34,576 nt of DNA from a virus. Below are positions 9,400 through 18,191 of this stretch, one piece after another. The DNA lies in IMG/VR virus record IMGVR_UViG_3300017969_000056, positions 1-34,576 of that record; one strand, 5' to 3'. Within the stretch, counting starts at the first letter, position 1, and every line of letters begins with the position of its first letter. Position numbers and translations under genes: made by a program. The notes beneath the pieces were generated by a model. The model worked only from the letters and a program-made list of their open reading frames with translations, searched no databases and was not told the origin of the DNA.

Positions 9400-9603
9400 T
9401 CAGTTTGACTCTTCCATGCCAGCAGCATTAAAAGCGTTCTTGATTATAAGATCCTTAACGGCTTCTAACCAGAAAACTGTTTCGCCTTCACCAAAATCAC
9501 TTCTGTACTGAAGATTCTTATTTGAAATTTTTATTTCAATAGAAAAATCAGTTTTACTCTCTTCGCCCTCTGCGGGCTGAACATCAATTACTTCTTCTGA
9601 CAT
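9400..9603 (-). CDS. Small acidic protein of unknown function
   Basis: 67 residues from ATG 9603 (MSEEVIDVQPAEGEESK). I prefer this start to a GTG four codons earlier because GTGAGG then acts as the SD with good spacing. The N-terminus is acidic and disordered; the rest (FSIEIKISNKNLQYRSDF) is a short alpha/beta unit. It lies between a coiled-coil gene and the portal, so a head or tail assembly role is likely, but no family is recognised. Confidence 0.55.
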   Translation of the reverse strand: MSEEVIDVQPAEGEESKTDFSIEIKISNKNLQYRSDFGEGETVFWLEAVKDLIIKNAFNAAGMEESN

Positions 9604-9611
9604 TTTTAACC

Positions 9612-9797
9612 TCACTCAAAACTTTCATCTTTTTTAGCTGTTTTCTTAGAACTAGAATTAGATTCTGATTCTAGCTCCTCTATTTTTGCCGTAAGCTGTC
9701 TAATTAAAGTATCTTTAACAATTAGATCAGACGACATCTGTGCAATTCTCTCATTAAAAACTTGCACAAGAATATTTACATCAAGGTTATTTTCCAT
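9612..9797 (-). CDS. Small coiled-coil protein
   Basis: 61 residues from ATG 9797. An upstream ATG at 9815 would place the SD (TTTTAGGAGAACTT) inside the coding region, so 9797 is the better start. The sequence VQVFNERIAQMSSDLIVKDTL followed by IRQLTAKIEELE shows heptad hydrophobic spacing for a coiled coil, then a Ser/Lys-rich tail. It is probably a structural or assembly accessory protein; no family is recognised. Confidence 0.55.
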   Translation of the reverse strand: MENNLDVNILVQVFNERIAQMSSDLIVKDTLIRQLTAKIEELESESNSSSKKTAKKDESFE

Positions 9798-9851
9798 AAG
9801 TTCTCCTAAAAACAAAATTATATCACATAACTAGAAAACGATCAAATCAAA

Positions 9852-11771
9852 TCACATCATAGATTTTAATTCTTGAACTTCTTGATACAACTCTTGAACT
9901 GCCGCAACTAATGGAGAAACAATAGAATTGTAATCTAAATTTTGAATTATCATATTACCTTCATCATCTATAGCGTCTTTTTCTCCGAGAACTGCTGTCG
10001 GTAGCACCTCTTGCACTTCGTGTGCCAAAAAGCCCAGTCTGTATCTAGTGTCATATTCATTATTTAAGAATTTATACCTAGTTGGCTTTAATGCATTAAT
10101 AATATCTAAGCCATTGGTTACACTAGAATAATCTGTTTTAATTCTATAGTCAGATCCTGTTGCATATGTGGTATTGCTACCGTTGTGATATATTGTTCCA
10201 ACATTGCTGCTATATGTAAAAAAAGAAATGAGATAAAAATTACCACCTAAACCACCATGTTCTGTATTAACAGTTAAAGAGGTAAAGCTAGAATTACCAG
10301 ATCCAATTCTAGCCACACCTGATCCTGCACCAGTAGCAACCCTTGTCGTAAAGGCATTTGTTCCATTTAGATTGGCAACGATTGTTCCGTTAAAAGTCGC
10401 AGCGTTACTAACACCAAGAGTATTATTTACTGAAAATGGGCCATTTACATAGTTACCAAAACTAGTTGAATTACACTGTATGCCACCACCAAGAGTAAGT
10501 CGACCATTATTTGCTGTACCCAAATAAACCTTTTGACTTCCATTTAAAGCCATTTGCAGAAATAACTCATCATTACCTTGAGTGTTGCCCAGCAGCAGCT
10601 CTTTTGGAGGATTGGTAGTAGTATCTGTCTTTGCAATTCTTATAAATTCACCGAAAAAATCTGTTCTATAGTTTTGAAAGGCATGACTTCCGGTACTGGG
10701 ATTAGAGTAAACAGTAAGATCACCATAGTTTTGTATTTCTATATAAGAATCACCATTATATGGCTGGCCTGTCATTCCGCTATCACTTATAGAAAATGGA
10801 CCAACTCTAAATCTAGTTCCATCCCAATCAATATAGGAGCCGGCAGTTCCGGCCCTAAAGTATCCTGCTGATGTCCAATAGTTGTAACTGTTAATTGATA
10901 TACTATCTGCAGTAACAGAACCAGTAATCGTTAAATTAGAACCATCCCACTGAACATACTGTGAGGAACCTCCAACTTTAAATGTTCCATCATTATTCCA
11001 GTAATTGTTAGCGTTAATGACTATACTTGAAGCACTTATGGTGCCACGAACATTAGTCACATCAAACTCAGAATAACCATCACCAGTGATAACCCAGCCA
11101 GCAGTGCCTTGACTCCACACCCTGTTACCAAGACCATCAAGAGTATACGTTCCATCATAATCAGAGGACTTAATAATAGAATTAGTTCCATTTAAAGTTA
11201 TTTCATGAGCACCTATAGTTCCAGCAGTAATCTTCGAAGCGGTCAGAGAAGCAACATACTCATCATCAATCAAAGGAGTATCGCCAGAGACAACAATGTC
11301 AGTCCAAGCGCTCAAGTTACCACTAGTGTCAACACTACGAACACGACCAAAATAATAAACAGGGCTTTCCGAGGCGCTCGGATTAGAAGAATTATCTAAA
11401 GAAGTATTTTCATCTACAGAAACAACAAACACATTAGAAGGAGAAAAACCAGTTCTAAATGGTGACTCACCAGTTATAATTTCCCAGTTAGGACCAGTTC
11501 CAGTAATTTGAGCTTGCTTATAAACCTCATACTCATAGCTTTGAATATCCTTATCTGACACTGCATCAAAGACGAACATCACATTCAAAAAAGAAGCTAC
11601 CAACTCAAGATTAGAAGGAACCTCAGGAATAGTAGAATCGTTAGGGACAGTAAATCTAATTGCATCACTGTAGTCAGACAAAACATTAAGATCAGTATTT
11701 TTAGCTCTAACAGTAAGAACATATTCTTTACCGGGCTTTAAATTTTGTACAGTCCTTCTTACTTCAGCCAT
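9852..11771 (-). CDS. Tail fibre/tailspike with Fn3 domains and S74 intramolecular chaperone
   Basis: 639 residues. The first part (LKPGKEYVLTVRAKN, then SAWTDIVVSGDTPLID) is fibronectin type III-like. The middle carries repeats of YWNNDGTFKVGGSSQYVQWD and YWTSAGYFRAGTAGSYIDWD with similar spacing, a beta-shaft pattern. The last 100 residues match the peptidase S74 self-cleaving chaperone: GSDYRIKTD with Ser540 and Lys545 as the expected catalytic dyad, then LKPTRYKFLN, RLGFLAHEVQEVLP and a terminal coiled coil (VAAVQELYQEVQELKSMM). In this family the domain trimerises, folds the fibre and cuts itself off. Start overlap with the previous gene is 1 base. Confidence in the S74 domain is high. 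Confidence 0.85.
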   Translation of the reverse strand: MAEVRRTVQNLKPGKEYVLTVRAKNTDLNVLSDYSDAIRFTVPNDSTIPEVPSNLELVASFLNVMFVFDAVSDKDIQSYEYEVYKQAQITGTGPNWEIITGESPFRTGFSPSNVFVVSVDENTSLDNSSNPSASESPVYYFGRVRSVDTSGNLSAWTDIVVSGDTPLIDDEYVASLTASKITAGTIGAHEITLNGTNSIIKSSDYDGTYTLDGLGNRVWSQGTAGWVITGDGYSEFDVTNVRGTISASSIVINANNYWNNDGTFKVGGSSQYVQWDGSNLTITGSVTADSISINSYNYWTSAGYFRAGTAGSYIDWDGTRFRVGPFSISDSGMTGQPYNGDSYIEIQNYGDLTVYSNPSTGSHAFQNYRTDFFGEFIRIAKTDTTTNPPKELLLGNTQGNDELFLQMALNGSQKVYLGTANNGRLTLGGGIQCNSTSFGNYVNGPFSVNNTLGVSNAATFNGTIVANLNGTNAFTTRVATGAGSGVARIGSGNSSFTSLTVNTEHGGLGGNFYLISFFTYSSNVGTIYHNGSNTTYATGSDYRIKTDYSSVTNGLDIINALKPTRYKFLNNEYDTRYRLGFLAHEVQEVLPTAVLGEKDAIDDEGNMIIQNLDYNSIVSPLVAAVQELYQEVQELKSMM

Positions 11772-12691
11772 TACCTAACTCCACTAATTGAAACAAAAGT
11801 AATTTGATCAGAAAGCTCTTGATCCCCCAAAGTAACATAAGGATTATAGCTAAACTGATATGAATTTATTTTAAAACGATTTCCAGAAGACAACACATTT
11901 TTTCTAGAGTCTGTAGTAATCTTTAACCTATAATCTCTATAACTTAAATCATCTCTATCAATAAAAGCAAAATTATCACTCTTATCCTTTGAATAAGCAT
12001 CTATCGTTATAGGAGAATAATTTCTTAAATCATTTGCATCAATATTTATCGGCACAATCTCATATTTAAAGAATCCAAAATCTGGCCCCTTGGAACCAAC
12101 AACCTTAATGCTCGGTCCACTAAAAATAGCGTAAACAACAGAATCATTTTTTTCTGTCTCACCATTATACCAATTTGTTCCACTATTTATAAAAGAAAAA
12201 TTATAATAAGAAGTAGAGTTCAAATCTACAGAAAAAGAATTTACATCAACATTATCGAAATCAATATAAACATCCGAATCTTCTGGAGTGTTAATATAAT
12301 AATCTACCGTACCGTTATTATCAAAGGATTTTATCTTTCTTATATTAGGAGCCTTATAATATAAAACATACTGATATTCTATTTCTTGATCAGCCTGGTG
12401 ATCAACTGCCGCTTGAAAATATGCAATACCTTCATTAATAACAGTTTTAACTGGAACAAAATAATCTCCAGACCTTACATTCTCATAAACAACAACATAA
12501 GAATAATCATCCTCATTAGACTCTAAAGAAGAATCATAATAGCTAGATATATCATATTGAGATACATCAACAAACAACCATGTTCCTGCACTAATATTAT
12601 CATTAGGAGTAAACTTAGATATCCTCCTGCGTAAAACAGGATAAGTATACTCAGTTGCACTTTGTGTTTTTAAATATTTAAACCAGCTCAT
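11771..12691 (-). CDS. Virion structural protein, likely baseplate or fibre base
   Basis: 306 residues, rich in Tyr, Asp, Ser and Asn and strongly beta in pattern (YSYVVVYENVRSGDYFVPVKTVI). The composition resembles baseplate or neck proteins of environmental phages. There is no enzyme motif, signal peptide or membrane segment. It stops one base into the start of the S74 fibre gene and starts immediately after the preceding gene, so the three are translated together. I do not recognise the family. Confidence 0.5.
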   Translation of the reverse strand: MSWFKYLKTQSATEYTYPVLRRRISKFTPNDNISAGTWLFVDVSQYDISSYYDSSLESNEDDYSYVVVYENVRSGDYFVPVKTVINEGIAYFQAAVDHQADQEIEYQYVLYYKAPNIRKIKSFDNNGTVDYYINTPEDSDVYIDFDNVDVNSFSVDLNSTSYYNFSFINSGTNWYNGETEKNDSVVYAIFSGPSIKVVGSKGPDFGFFKYEIVPINIDANDLRNYSPITIDAYSKDKSDNFAFIDRDDLSYRDYRLKITTDSRKNVLSSGNRFKINSYQFSYNPYVTLGDQELSDQITFVSISGVR

Positions 12692-14281
12692 TTAACTAAT
12701 CTCTATGTAACTAATCTCATATTCATAATCTTCAGTTATAGAATCATCAATCTCTATACCAATGACAGTATCAAAAACAGGAACACCGCCCTCAATAACA
12801 TCAGGTATAAAAGTTATAACCCTAACAGATAAAGGTTTTATAGCATAATTATTTCTATTGTCCTGATCTCTAACAGAAGAAAAATCTATATCTCTAATAG
12901 ATATTCTAGCAGATCCGTCAACACCAGTATGGGCATGAGAGCCAATATCTACGCCATCTATCGTAACATTATCTTCCGTAGATATATTCCCTGTTATAAC
13001 TCCGCCACTTCTCAAAAGATACTGCGGATGATCATTAGAATCCAATCCGTCTAAATCAGAATGACTGGAACCATACGTATCATTTCTTTTTGTGTTAACA
13101 TTTATGTTTCTAAAAAATAATGAGTAGTTGTCTTCTTCTATGTTTTTTAGAACTGCTTTCTTTTTAACAGCCTTATAGGAAAGCTGAGAAATAAAATTTG
13201 AATACTTTCTCTTTTCATGAACGAGCATCATAACCATATCCATTTTTTCCATAAACATAGAAAAACGCTCTAACATGTCTGCTTGAATCGAAACAAAATT
13301 ACCTTTAATAAAAGTTGAAGCTACATAAATCTCTTTAGATAATGTAGGAAACATTTCATTGTGATTAGTTGTTTCTCTTTCAAGCTCCAATGGTGAAGCT
13401 ATATCTTTATTCAACCTTATTGATGGTCGAAGATAGTTATCATAAAAAATATCGCAATTATCCACCATATCTCTTTGAAGAGAAGATAAGATATTAGAAA
13501 TTTCTGAATCTACAGCATTTAACTTGATCGAAAAAAAAGTTTGGAACTGCGCGGCTTGCTTTTTTCCGATTTTATCCACTTCGGATGCTGGGACCTTTCG
13601 CGGAACTGATGCGATTGTCTTCTTGATCCGTTGTGCATAGTCTGTCGCCATCTTACACCAGGAATAGTATTGAGATGCGACTTTTTGCTGTGATTCATTT
13701 TCATATCCACCTCCAAAGTCAGATAATAATGATTTCTTAATACAAGAAAGCTCACTCATTACCAGCATCAACATTCTTCTAAAATTAAACAAATAAGAAA
13801 AAGTTGAATGAGCAATTGCTTCCCTATATTCTTCTATTAATCTTCTACCAGCCGTAGAAGAAATCTTCTCCGCAAAAACATATTGATCGAAACAAATATA
13901 ATCCGGAGCAGACGTAAGAGAATCAGTATTAATACTTACCTGAGAAAGATACCTGCTAGCCTCATCCCACATTCTAAAATGCGCCTGCTCTAAATCTGGA
14001 TCCACATAAGGATCAATATATATCTTTCTTAAAAGATCATCTTCAATAATTTTCTTGGTTTCAAAAACCAATTTTTCAGTATAGGAAACATGCTTTTTTA
14101 TATCAGCCAAAGGAATAGTGTAAGAAGTTCTGAAATAACTATTAGTTATCGGTCTAATGTCTTGAAGTTTCTTTTGAGATTGCTCTAAACCAGTAGGGTT
14201 ATCAAAGAAACTGTCAGAAAAACTATAGTCACCAAACAAACCGTTTTTATCGGAAGGAAAGTCTTGGATTTGATCACTCAT
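12692..14281 (-). CDS. Baseplate/fibre hub protein with C-terminal fibre motif
   Basis: 529 residues. Residues 1-390 are mostly helical, with many charged and aromatic positions and long amphipathic stretches (ISNILSSLQRDMVDNCDIFYDNY). At residues 417-430 is NDHPQYLLRSGGVITGNIS, the phage fibre segment found before trimeric shaft repeats, and then IDGVDIGSHAHTG. The protein therefore joins a helical base to a fibre-like end, as expected for a fibre anchor. It lies directly after the terminase gene in transcription order, 8 bases away. Confidence 0.6.
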   Translation of the reverse strand: MSDQIQDFPSDKNGLFGDYSFSDSFFDNPTGLEQSQKKLQDIRPITNSYFRTSYTIPLADIKKHVSYTEKLVFETKKIIEDDLLRKIYIDPYVDPDLEQAHFRMWDEASRYLSQVSINTDSLTSAPDYICFDQYVFAEKISSTAGRRLIEEYREAIAHSTFSYLFNFRRMLMLVMSELSCIKKSLLSDFGGGYENESQQKVASQYYSWCKMATDYAQRIKKTIASVPRKVPASEVDKIGKKQAAQFQTFFSIKLNAVDSEISNILSSLQRDMVDNCDIFYDNYLRPSIRLNKDIASPLELERETTNHNEMFPTLSKEIYVASTFIKGNFVSIQADMLERFSMFMEKMDMVMMLVHEKRKYSNFISQLSYKAVKKKAVLKNIEEDNYSLFFRNINVNTKRNDTYGSSHSDLDGLDSNDHPQYLLRSGGVITGNISTEDNVTIDGVDIGSHAHTGVDGSARISIRDIDFSSVRDQDNRNNYAIKPLSVRVITFIPDVIEGGVPVFDTVIGIEIDDSITEDYEYEISYIEIS

Positions 14282-14289
14282 AATATCAC

Positions 14290-16158
14290 CTAAAACATAG
14301 ACCTTTTAACATTAGTACCCGGTCTCCTTTTGAAACCAGAGCTAGCACCAATAGCAGAAACTCTACTTGTCAAAATCTTTTTCTTATCATACTTATCATC
14401 ACTATCAGAATCCATAGAAGTATCATTAGCTATTGGCATATAGAACTGATTAGAAAAACTACCAGTATTCGTAGCAACACTCATCTTATTTAAATCACCA
14501 TAGTTCTCTGTCACAGCGAGCAGAGCCAGCATCAGGGCATCGTGTGCGTGATCCATTGCAGAACCACCAGCTTCGAAAACCGGCCTACCTGTTGCTGTAG
14601 TTCTAACAACAACATAAGAAATCAACTGCATATACAACTCTTCGTCAGACTCAGGGAAAACAATCATTTCTCTTTCTAAAAACTGACGAAGATTATCAAC
14701 CATATATGGCTTCATCTCCTTCTTAATCATCAGCTTAGTGTAAGGATCTCGAACATCTATACTTTCACCAAAACCAATACCCTTAACTCTTTCTCGAATT
14801 TTAGAATTAGGATTTTCTACACCATACTTTTTTAAAAGCTCAACCTGAACCTCACCAAAACCTCTGTCAACATAAATGTGCTTAGGATTAAAACTGTGAT
14901 TCAACTCTATAATTCTATCCACAGCTTTAGTCAAAGTGTATTCAGATTTATTAATCTCTTCCCTGTACGCAAGTTTTACTTTGCCTCGCATTCTTTCATC
15001 TTCATAGTTTTCTGCACAGATTTCACAAACAACTATGTTAGTGCCAGCACCGTATTTATCCCAGTCAACGCCAATAGTATGAAAAGATCTTGCTGAAGAA
15101 ACTTCTGGAATATAATTCCATGATGGCTCTATAAAAGCTTTATCAACAAACTTTCTTGGGTACACGCCTTCAGAATCTTCACCCCAATCGGCTTCAATTT
15201 CATGTCTATAGCCAGAAGAAGAATACTGCTCCCTAAACTCCTCTTCTTGCTCTTTACTAAAAAATGGGTTGCAGTAAGATGGGAACCAAAATTCCTGAAA
15301 CCTTTCAGATCTACACCATTCCCAAAATCTCTCTCTTCTACCAGTCGGTGTAGACGCACCCATCAAAACTTTATCTGGCTGATCCTCCGCGGTTTTCTGT
15401 AGCATGGCGTAAAGTGCATCTAGGTCACCCGAGTGCATGTAGTCCATCTCGTCAAGAATTATAAGATGCGCCTCTTGACCACGAGCAACATCAGATTTTC
15501 CACCAGACCTCATACCTGAAGTAAAGAATCTAATCGTAGAACCATTAGAAAACTGAATCATAAATTGAGGACTTGTAACTTTTCTTGTTATAGAATTTAA
15601 AACAATATCGTTCTTAGATGCAATCCTGACTATCTCTTGATATATAAGCTCAACTTGTGTCTTCATAGGCGCAACAACAAGAGATCTACCATCAGAATGT
15701 GTATAACTATAGTGTAGTAATTGCACTGCCATTGAAAAAGTTTTACCTAAACGTCGGCCAGCTCTCAAAACCTTTCTTAAAGAAGGATCTCGTAATATAA
15801 GTATTTGATAAACTCTTGGATTTACATCCAAAAAATTTCTCGCCCAAACAACACTATCTTTAGCTATATGAAGTTGCCTTTGCTGCTCAGAACTAATACC
15901 AACTTCCACCAAATTCCTATCAACTTCAAATGGCTCATCAACCAAAAGAGCTAGCTCTCTGTTAGTCATTTTTCTTTCTAAAACAGGAGAGCCATCATTC
16001 CAACTTAAATGATTTAGCTTATTTTCAAACACCCATTCAATACGATTGATCTGCTTTATAAGTTCAGGATCTTGGGCAGCAATTATTTCCAAAAGATCCT
16101 CTCTAGGAAGATCCTCTAAAGCTTTTCTAAATTCTTGAGTTTTACCAAAAATACTCAT
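14290..16158 (-). CDS. terL: Large terminase subunit
   Basis: About 622 residues. The packaging ATPase has an Arg-containing Walker A (AGRRLGKT, about residue 134), Walker B LIILDEMD (about 232) and the coupling motif GASTPTGRR (about 267). The RNase H-like nuclease shows the acidic triad as GVDWDKYGAG (about 365), YVDRGFGE (about 430) and DHAHDALMLAL near the end. It cuts concatemers and drives DNA into the prohead through the portal. A GTG at 16164 is an alternative start; it would overlap the previous stop by 4 bases and no clear SD decides between them. The small terminase is not obvious nearby. The Ser/Asp/Lys-rich tail is probably flexible. Confidence 0.9.
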   Translation of the reverse strand: MSIFGKTQEFRKALEDLPREDLLEIIAAQDPELIKQINRIEWVFENKLNHLSWNDGSPVLERKMTNRELALLVDEPFEVDRNLVEVGISSEQQRQLHIAKDSVVWARNFLDVNPRVYQILILRDPSLRKVLRAGRRLGKTFSMAVQLLHYSYTHSDGRSLVVAPMKTQVELIYQEIVRIASKNDIVLNSITRKVTSPQFMIQFSNGSTIRFFTSGMRSGGKSDVARGQEAHLIILDEMDYMHSGDLDALYAMLQKTAEDQPDKVLMGASTPTGRRERFWEWCRSERFQEFWFPSYCNPFFSKEQEEEFREQYSSSGYRHEIEADWGEDSEGVYPRKFVDKAFIEPSWNYIPEVSSARSFHTIGVDWDKYGAGTNIVVCEICAENYEDERMRGKVKLAYREEINKSEYTLTKAVDRIIELNHSFNPKHIYVDRGFGEVQVELLKKYGVENPNSKIRERVKGIGFGESIDVRDPYTKLMIKKEMKPYMVDNLRQFLEREMIVFPESDEELYMQLISYVVVRTTATGRPVFEAGGSAMDHAHDALMLALLAVTENYGDLNKMSVATNTGSFSNQFYMPIANDTSMDSDSDDKYDKKKILTSRVSAIGASSGFKRRPGTNVKRSMF

Positions 16159-16160
16159 AA

Positions 16161-17591
16161 TCACCCATAACGAGCAGCCATCATACCTGCCTCAGATCCT
16201 AGCATACTTCTAGCATTTAATCTAGAATTTTGGATAGCCATAACACCCCTGGACCTTGAAGTTGCAGCTGCTTCAGTATCAACATAGCCCATACCAAACA
16301 GTGGCTTATAAATAGATCCTTGAATCGACTTTGCGGCATCTCGCGCAAGGTTAATTCCACTCTTAACTATTTCGCCACCCATCTTGCCAAGATCGTATGC
16401 TAAAGACGCTGTTGCTAAAACATTCAAACCAGGAATTGCCATGGCACCAAATCTAGCGGCTCCCACCATCGCACCCTGTCTTGTAAGTAAAGCTGATTGA
16501 GCCCCAGATTTGAATATACCTTGCTCCAAAACTTTTTGTGCACTAATAGCTGGACCAGCAAAACCCTTAGCTTTCAAGGCTTCATCAAACATACTTACCG
16601 CTCTCTGCGCACCTTCTAAAGCTTTACCCTCCAATCCTACAACATCGGCAAAGCCCATCGCTCCTCTAAAATATCCAGCCATATACCTTGTTCCGCTACC
16701 TGCCATTGAGCTAGCTAAAAGATTGCCTCTTACACCAACAGTTCCCTGTTGAGCTACTCCAACCATACTCTGCCGAGCAGCACCGTACGGTGTGGCACTT
16801 GTTACTGCTGGAATATATGAATTTGGCAAATACTGTCCACCCTTATAAATCTTTCCATTAATATTAACAACTTGTCCTGCCGCAACTCTATTTTTTGCAC
16901 CTAAACCTGGATTAACAACACTTGTAGTGCCGGTAGTTAATGCTGTATTATTCATCCCTGCAAGACGTTGTATATTAGTATCTATCGCACCTAACTTTCC
17001 TATAGCTCTACCCTTCCCTGCAAGAGCTCGTCTTTCCAACCTATCCGCCCTAGTACCAGCTGTAATAAAACTTAAAAGACCAGGACCAAAAGCCCCTTCA
17101 CCAGAAGCACCAGTGAAACTTGCAACACCAGGAATTTTACCTAAAAATTGCGAACCCATAAAAGGTGTATACGCACCCGTTGCTTTACCACCACTTAAAC
17201 CAACACCACCAAAAACACTTAAAGAATGAAAACGACCAAACGCCCTAGGTCGCATTGTAAAATTATTAACCCTAGAACTTCTAAAGAAATTTTGCCTACC
17301 AGCTGCAGCCATTCTTTGCCTTCTTGCCGAAGAACCCATATATTGATTAGGGGAAACTGAAGGCTGAGCGTTACCCGAAAATACCCTATACCTATCGGCT
17401 CTTCTACCTGCAAGAATTCTGCTATCATCCATGAATCCGCCGCGAAGTATAGTGTTAGCTCCTCTGTTTGCACCAAAACCAGCAAGAGCCGCCATTCCCG
17501 GCATGTCTTCCATCAACCTCATTGCAAGTGGCATATCTTGAGCGCCAGACCCGTAAGGTATCATCTGACCTGTCATAGGATCTACTGGCAT
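16161..17591 (-). CDS. Gly/Ala/Arg-rich virion protein
   Basis: 476 residues, unusually rich in Gly, Ala, Arg and Met with many short GxG segments. Near the C-terminus AARFGAMAIPGLNVLATASLAYDLGKMGG is hydrophobic and could enter a membrane; the middle has basic RAxR clusters. It is coupled by a 1-base overlap to the 198-aa gene before it. Composition resembles internal or ejected proteins that travel with DNA and act at the cell envelope. I do not recognise a family, and a tail-tube or tape-measure accessory role is an alternative. Confidence 0.55.
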   Translation of the reverse strand: MPVDPMTGQMIPYGSGAQDMPLAMRLMEDMPGMAALAGFGANRGANTILRGGFMDDSRILAGRRADRYRVFSGNAQPSVSPNQYMGSSARRQRMAAAGRQNFFRSSRVNNFTMRPRAFGRFHSLSVFGGVGLSGGKATGAYTPFMGSQFLGKIPGVASFTGASGEGAFGPGLLSFITAGTRADRLERRALAGKGRAIGKLGAIDTNIQRLAGMNNTALTTGTTSVVNPGLGAKNRVAAGQVVNINGKIYKGGQYLPNSYIPAVTSATPYGAARQSMVGVAQQGTVGVRGNLLASSMAGSGTRYMAGYFRGAMGFADVVGLEGKALEGAQRAVSMFDEALKAKGFAGPAISAQKVLEQGIFKSGAQSALLTRQGAMVGAARFGAMAIPGLNVLATASLAYDLGKMGGEIVKSGINLARDAAKSIQGSIYKPLFGMGYVDTEAAATSRSRGVMAIQNSRLNARSMLGSEAGMMAARYG

Positions 17592-18187
17592 CAGTAACCA
17601 CCCCTAGCATTATGCATACCCAAAACTATATCCCCAACAGCATTTAGCCCTGCAGCAGTGTTGCTTGAGGTACTTCTTCCGTAAGCTGTTTCATTAAAAA
17701 ATGCTCTGTTGTCTCTTAGTGTATTAGCAGTCATAGCTAGCGGCATACTACCCAAGGCAACTCCACCGGTAATTCCACCCACAAGTGCTCCACCTATCTT
17801 TGCCCTAACACCACCGCCCATTTTGGCGCCCATTATCGCCCCACCAAGAGCACCAACGCCAAGACCACCCATAGTAGCTACAGCTCCAGGAGCATTGTTT
17901 CCTCCAGAAAAAGTAAATGCCGCTCCAGGATCTGTTGCCTGTAACGCAGTTCCTATAGCTCCACCCATACCTCTGCCAATTAAATATCTACTATTTAATT
18001 CTCTTCCAACAAAATACTTGTCGGCATCGGGTGCCCCAAAAGCCACATCCATACTGGCATCTACAGCCCCACCAGCGGTCTCTTTAAGGAAGCCTGCGGC
18101 GCCAGCGGTAATTCCAATTGCTGCCAGGCCACTACGCCTGCTACCAACATTACCAACTATTCTGCCCAATCCTGTCATTAAAGCCAT
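17591..18187 (-). CDS. Glycine-zipper hydrophobic protein
   Basis: 198 residues, dominated by Gly and Ala. Residues about 103-155 contain repeated GxxxG motifs (GGLGVGALGGAIMGAKMGGG and IGGALVGGITGGVALG), a glycine-zipper pattern that packs helices in membranes or pores. Such sequences occur in phage proteins that form channels or are ejected. It sits between the 1116-aa exonuclease-domain protein and the other Gly/Ala-rich protein, so these may work together. A holin is unlikely because of its place among structural genes. Confidence 0.55.
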   Translation of the reverse strand: MALMTGLGRIVGNVGSRRSGLAAIGITAGAAGFLKETAGGAVDASMDVAFGAPDADKYFVGRELNSRYLIGRGMGGAIGTALQATDPGAAFTFSGGNNAPGAVATMGGLGVGALGGAIMGAKMGGGVRAKIGGALVGGITGGVALGSMPLAMTANTLRDNRAFFNETAYGRSTSSNTAAGLNAVGDIVLGMHNARGGY

Positions 18188-18191
18188 CTAA

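Noticed and set aside
9603-9615. Possible programmed frameshift between two small genes
   Set aside because: No slippery heptamer is seen; a normal SD and ATG explain the second gene.
17709-18191. 160-codon Pro/Ala-rich plus-strand frame
   Set aside because: It is the complement of the Gly/Ala-rich minus-strand gene and lacks an SD.
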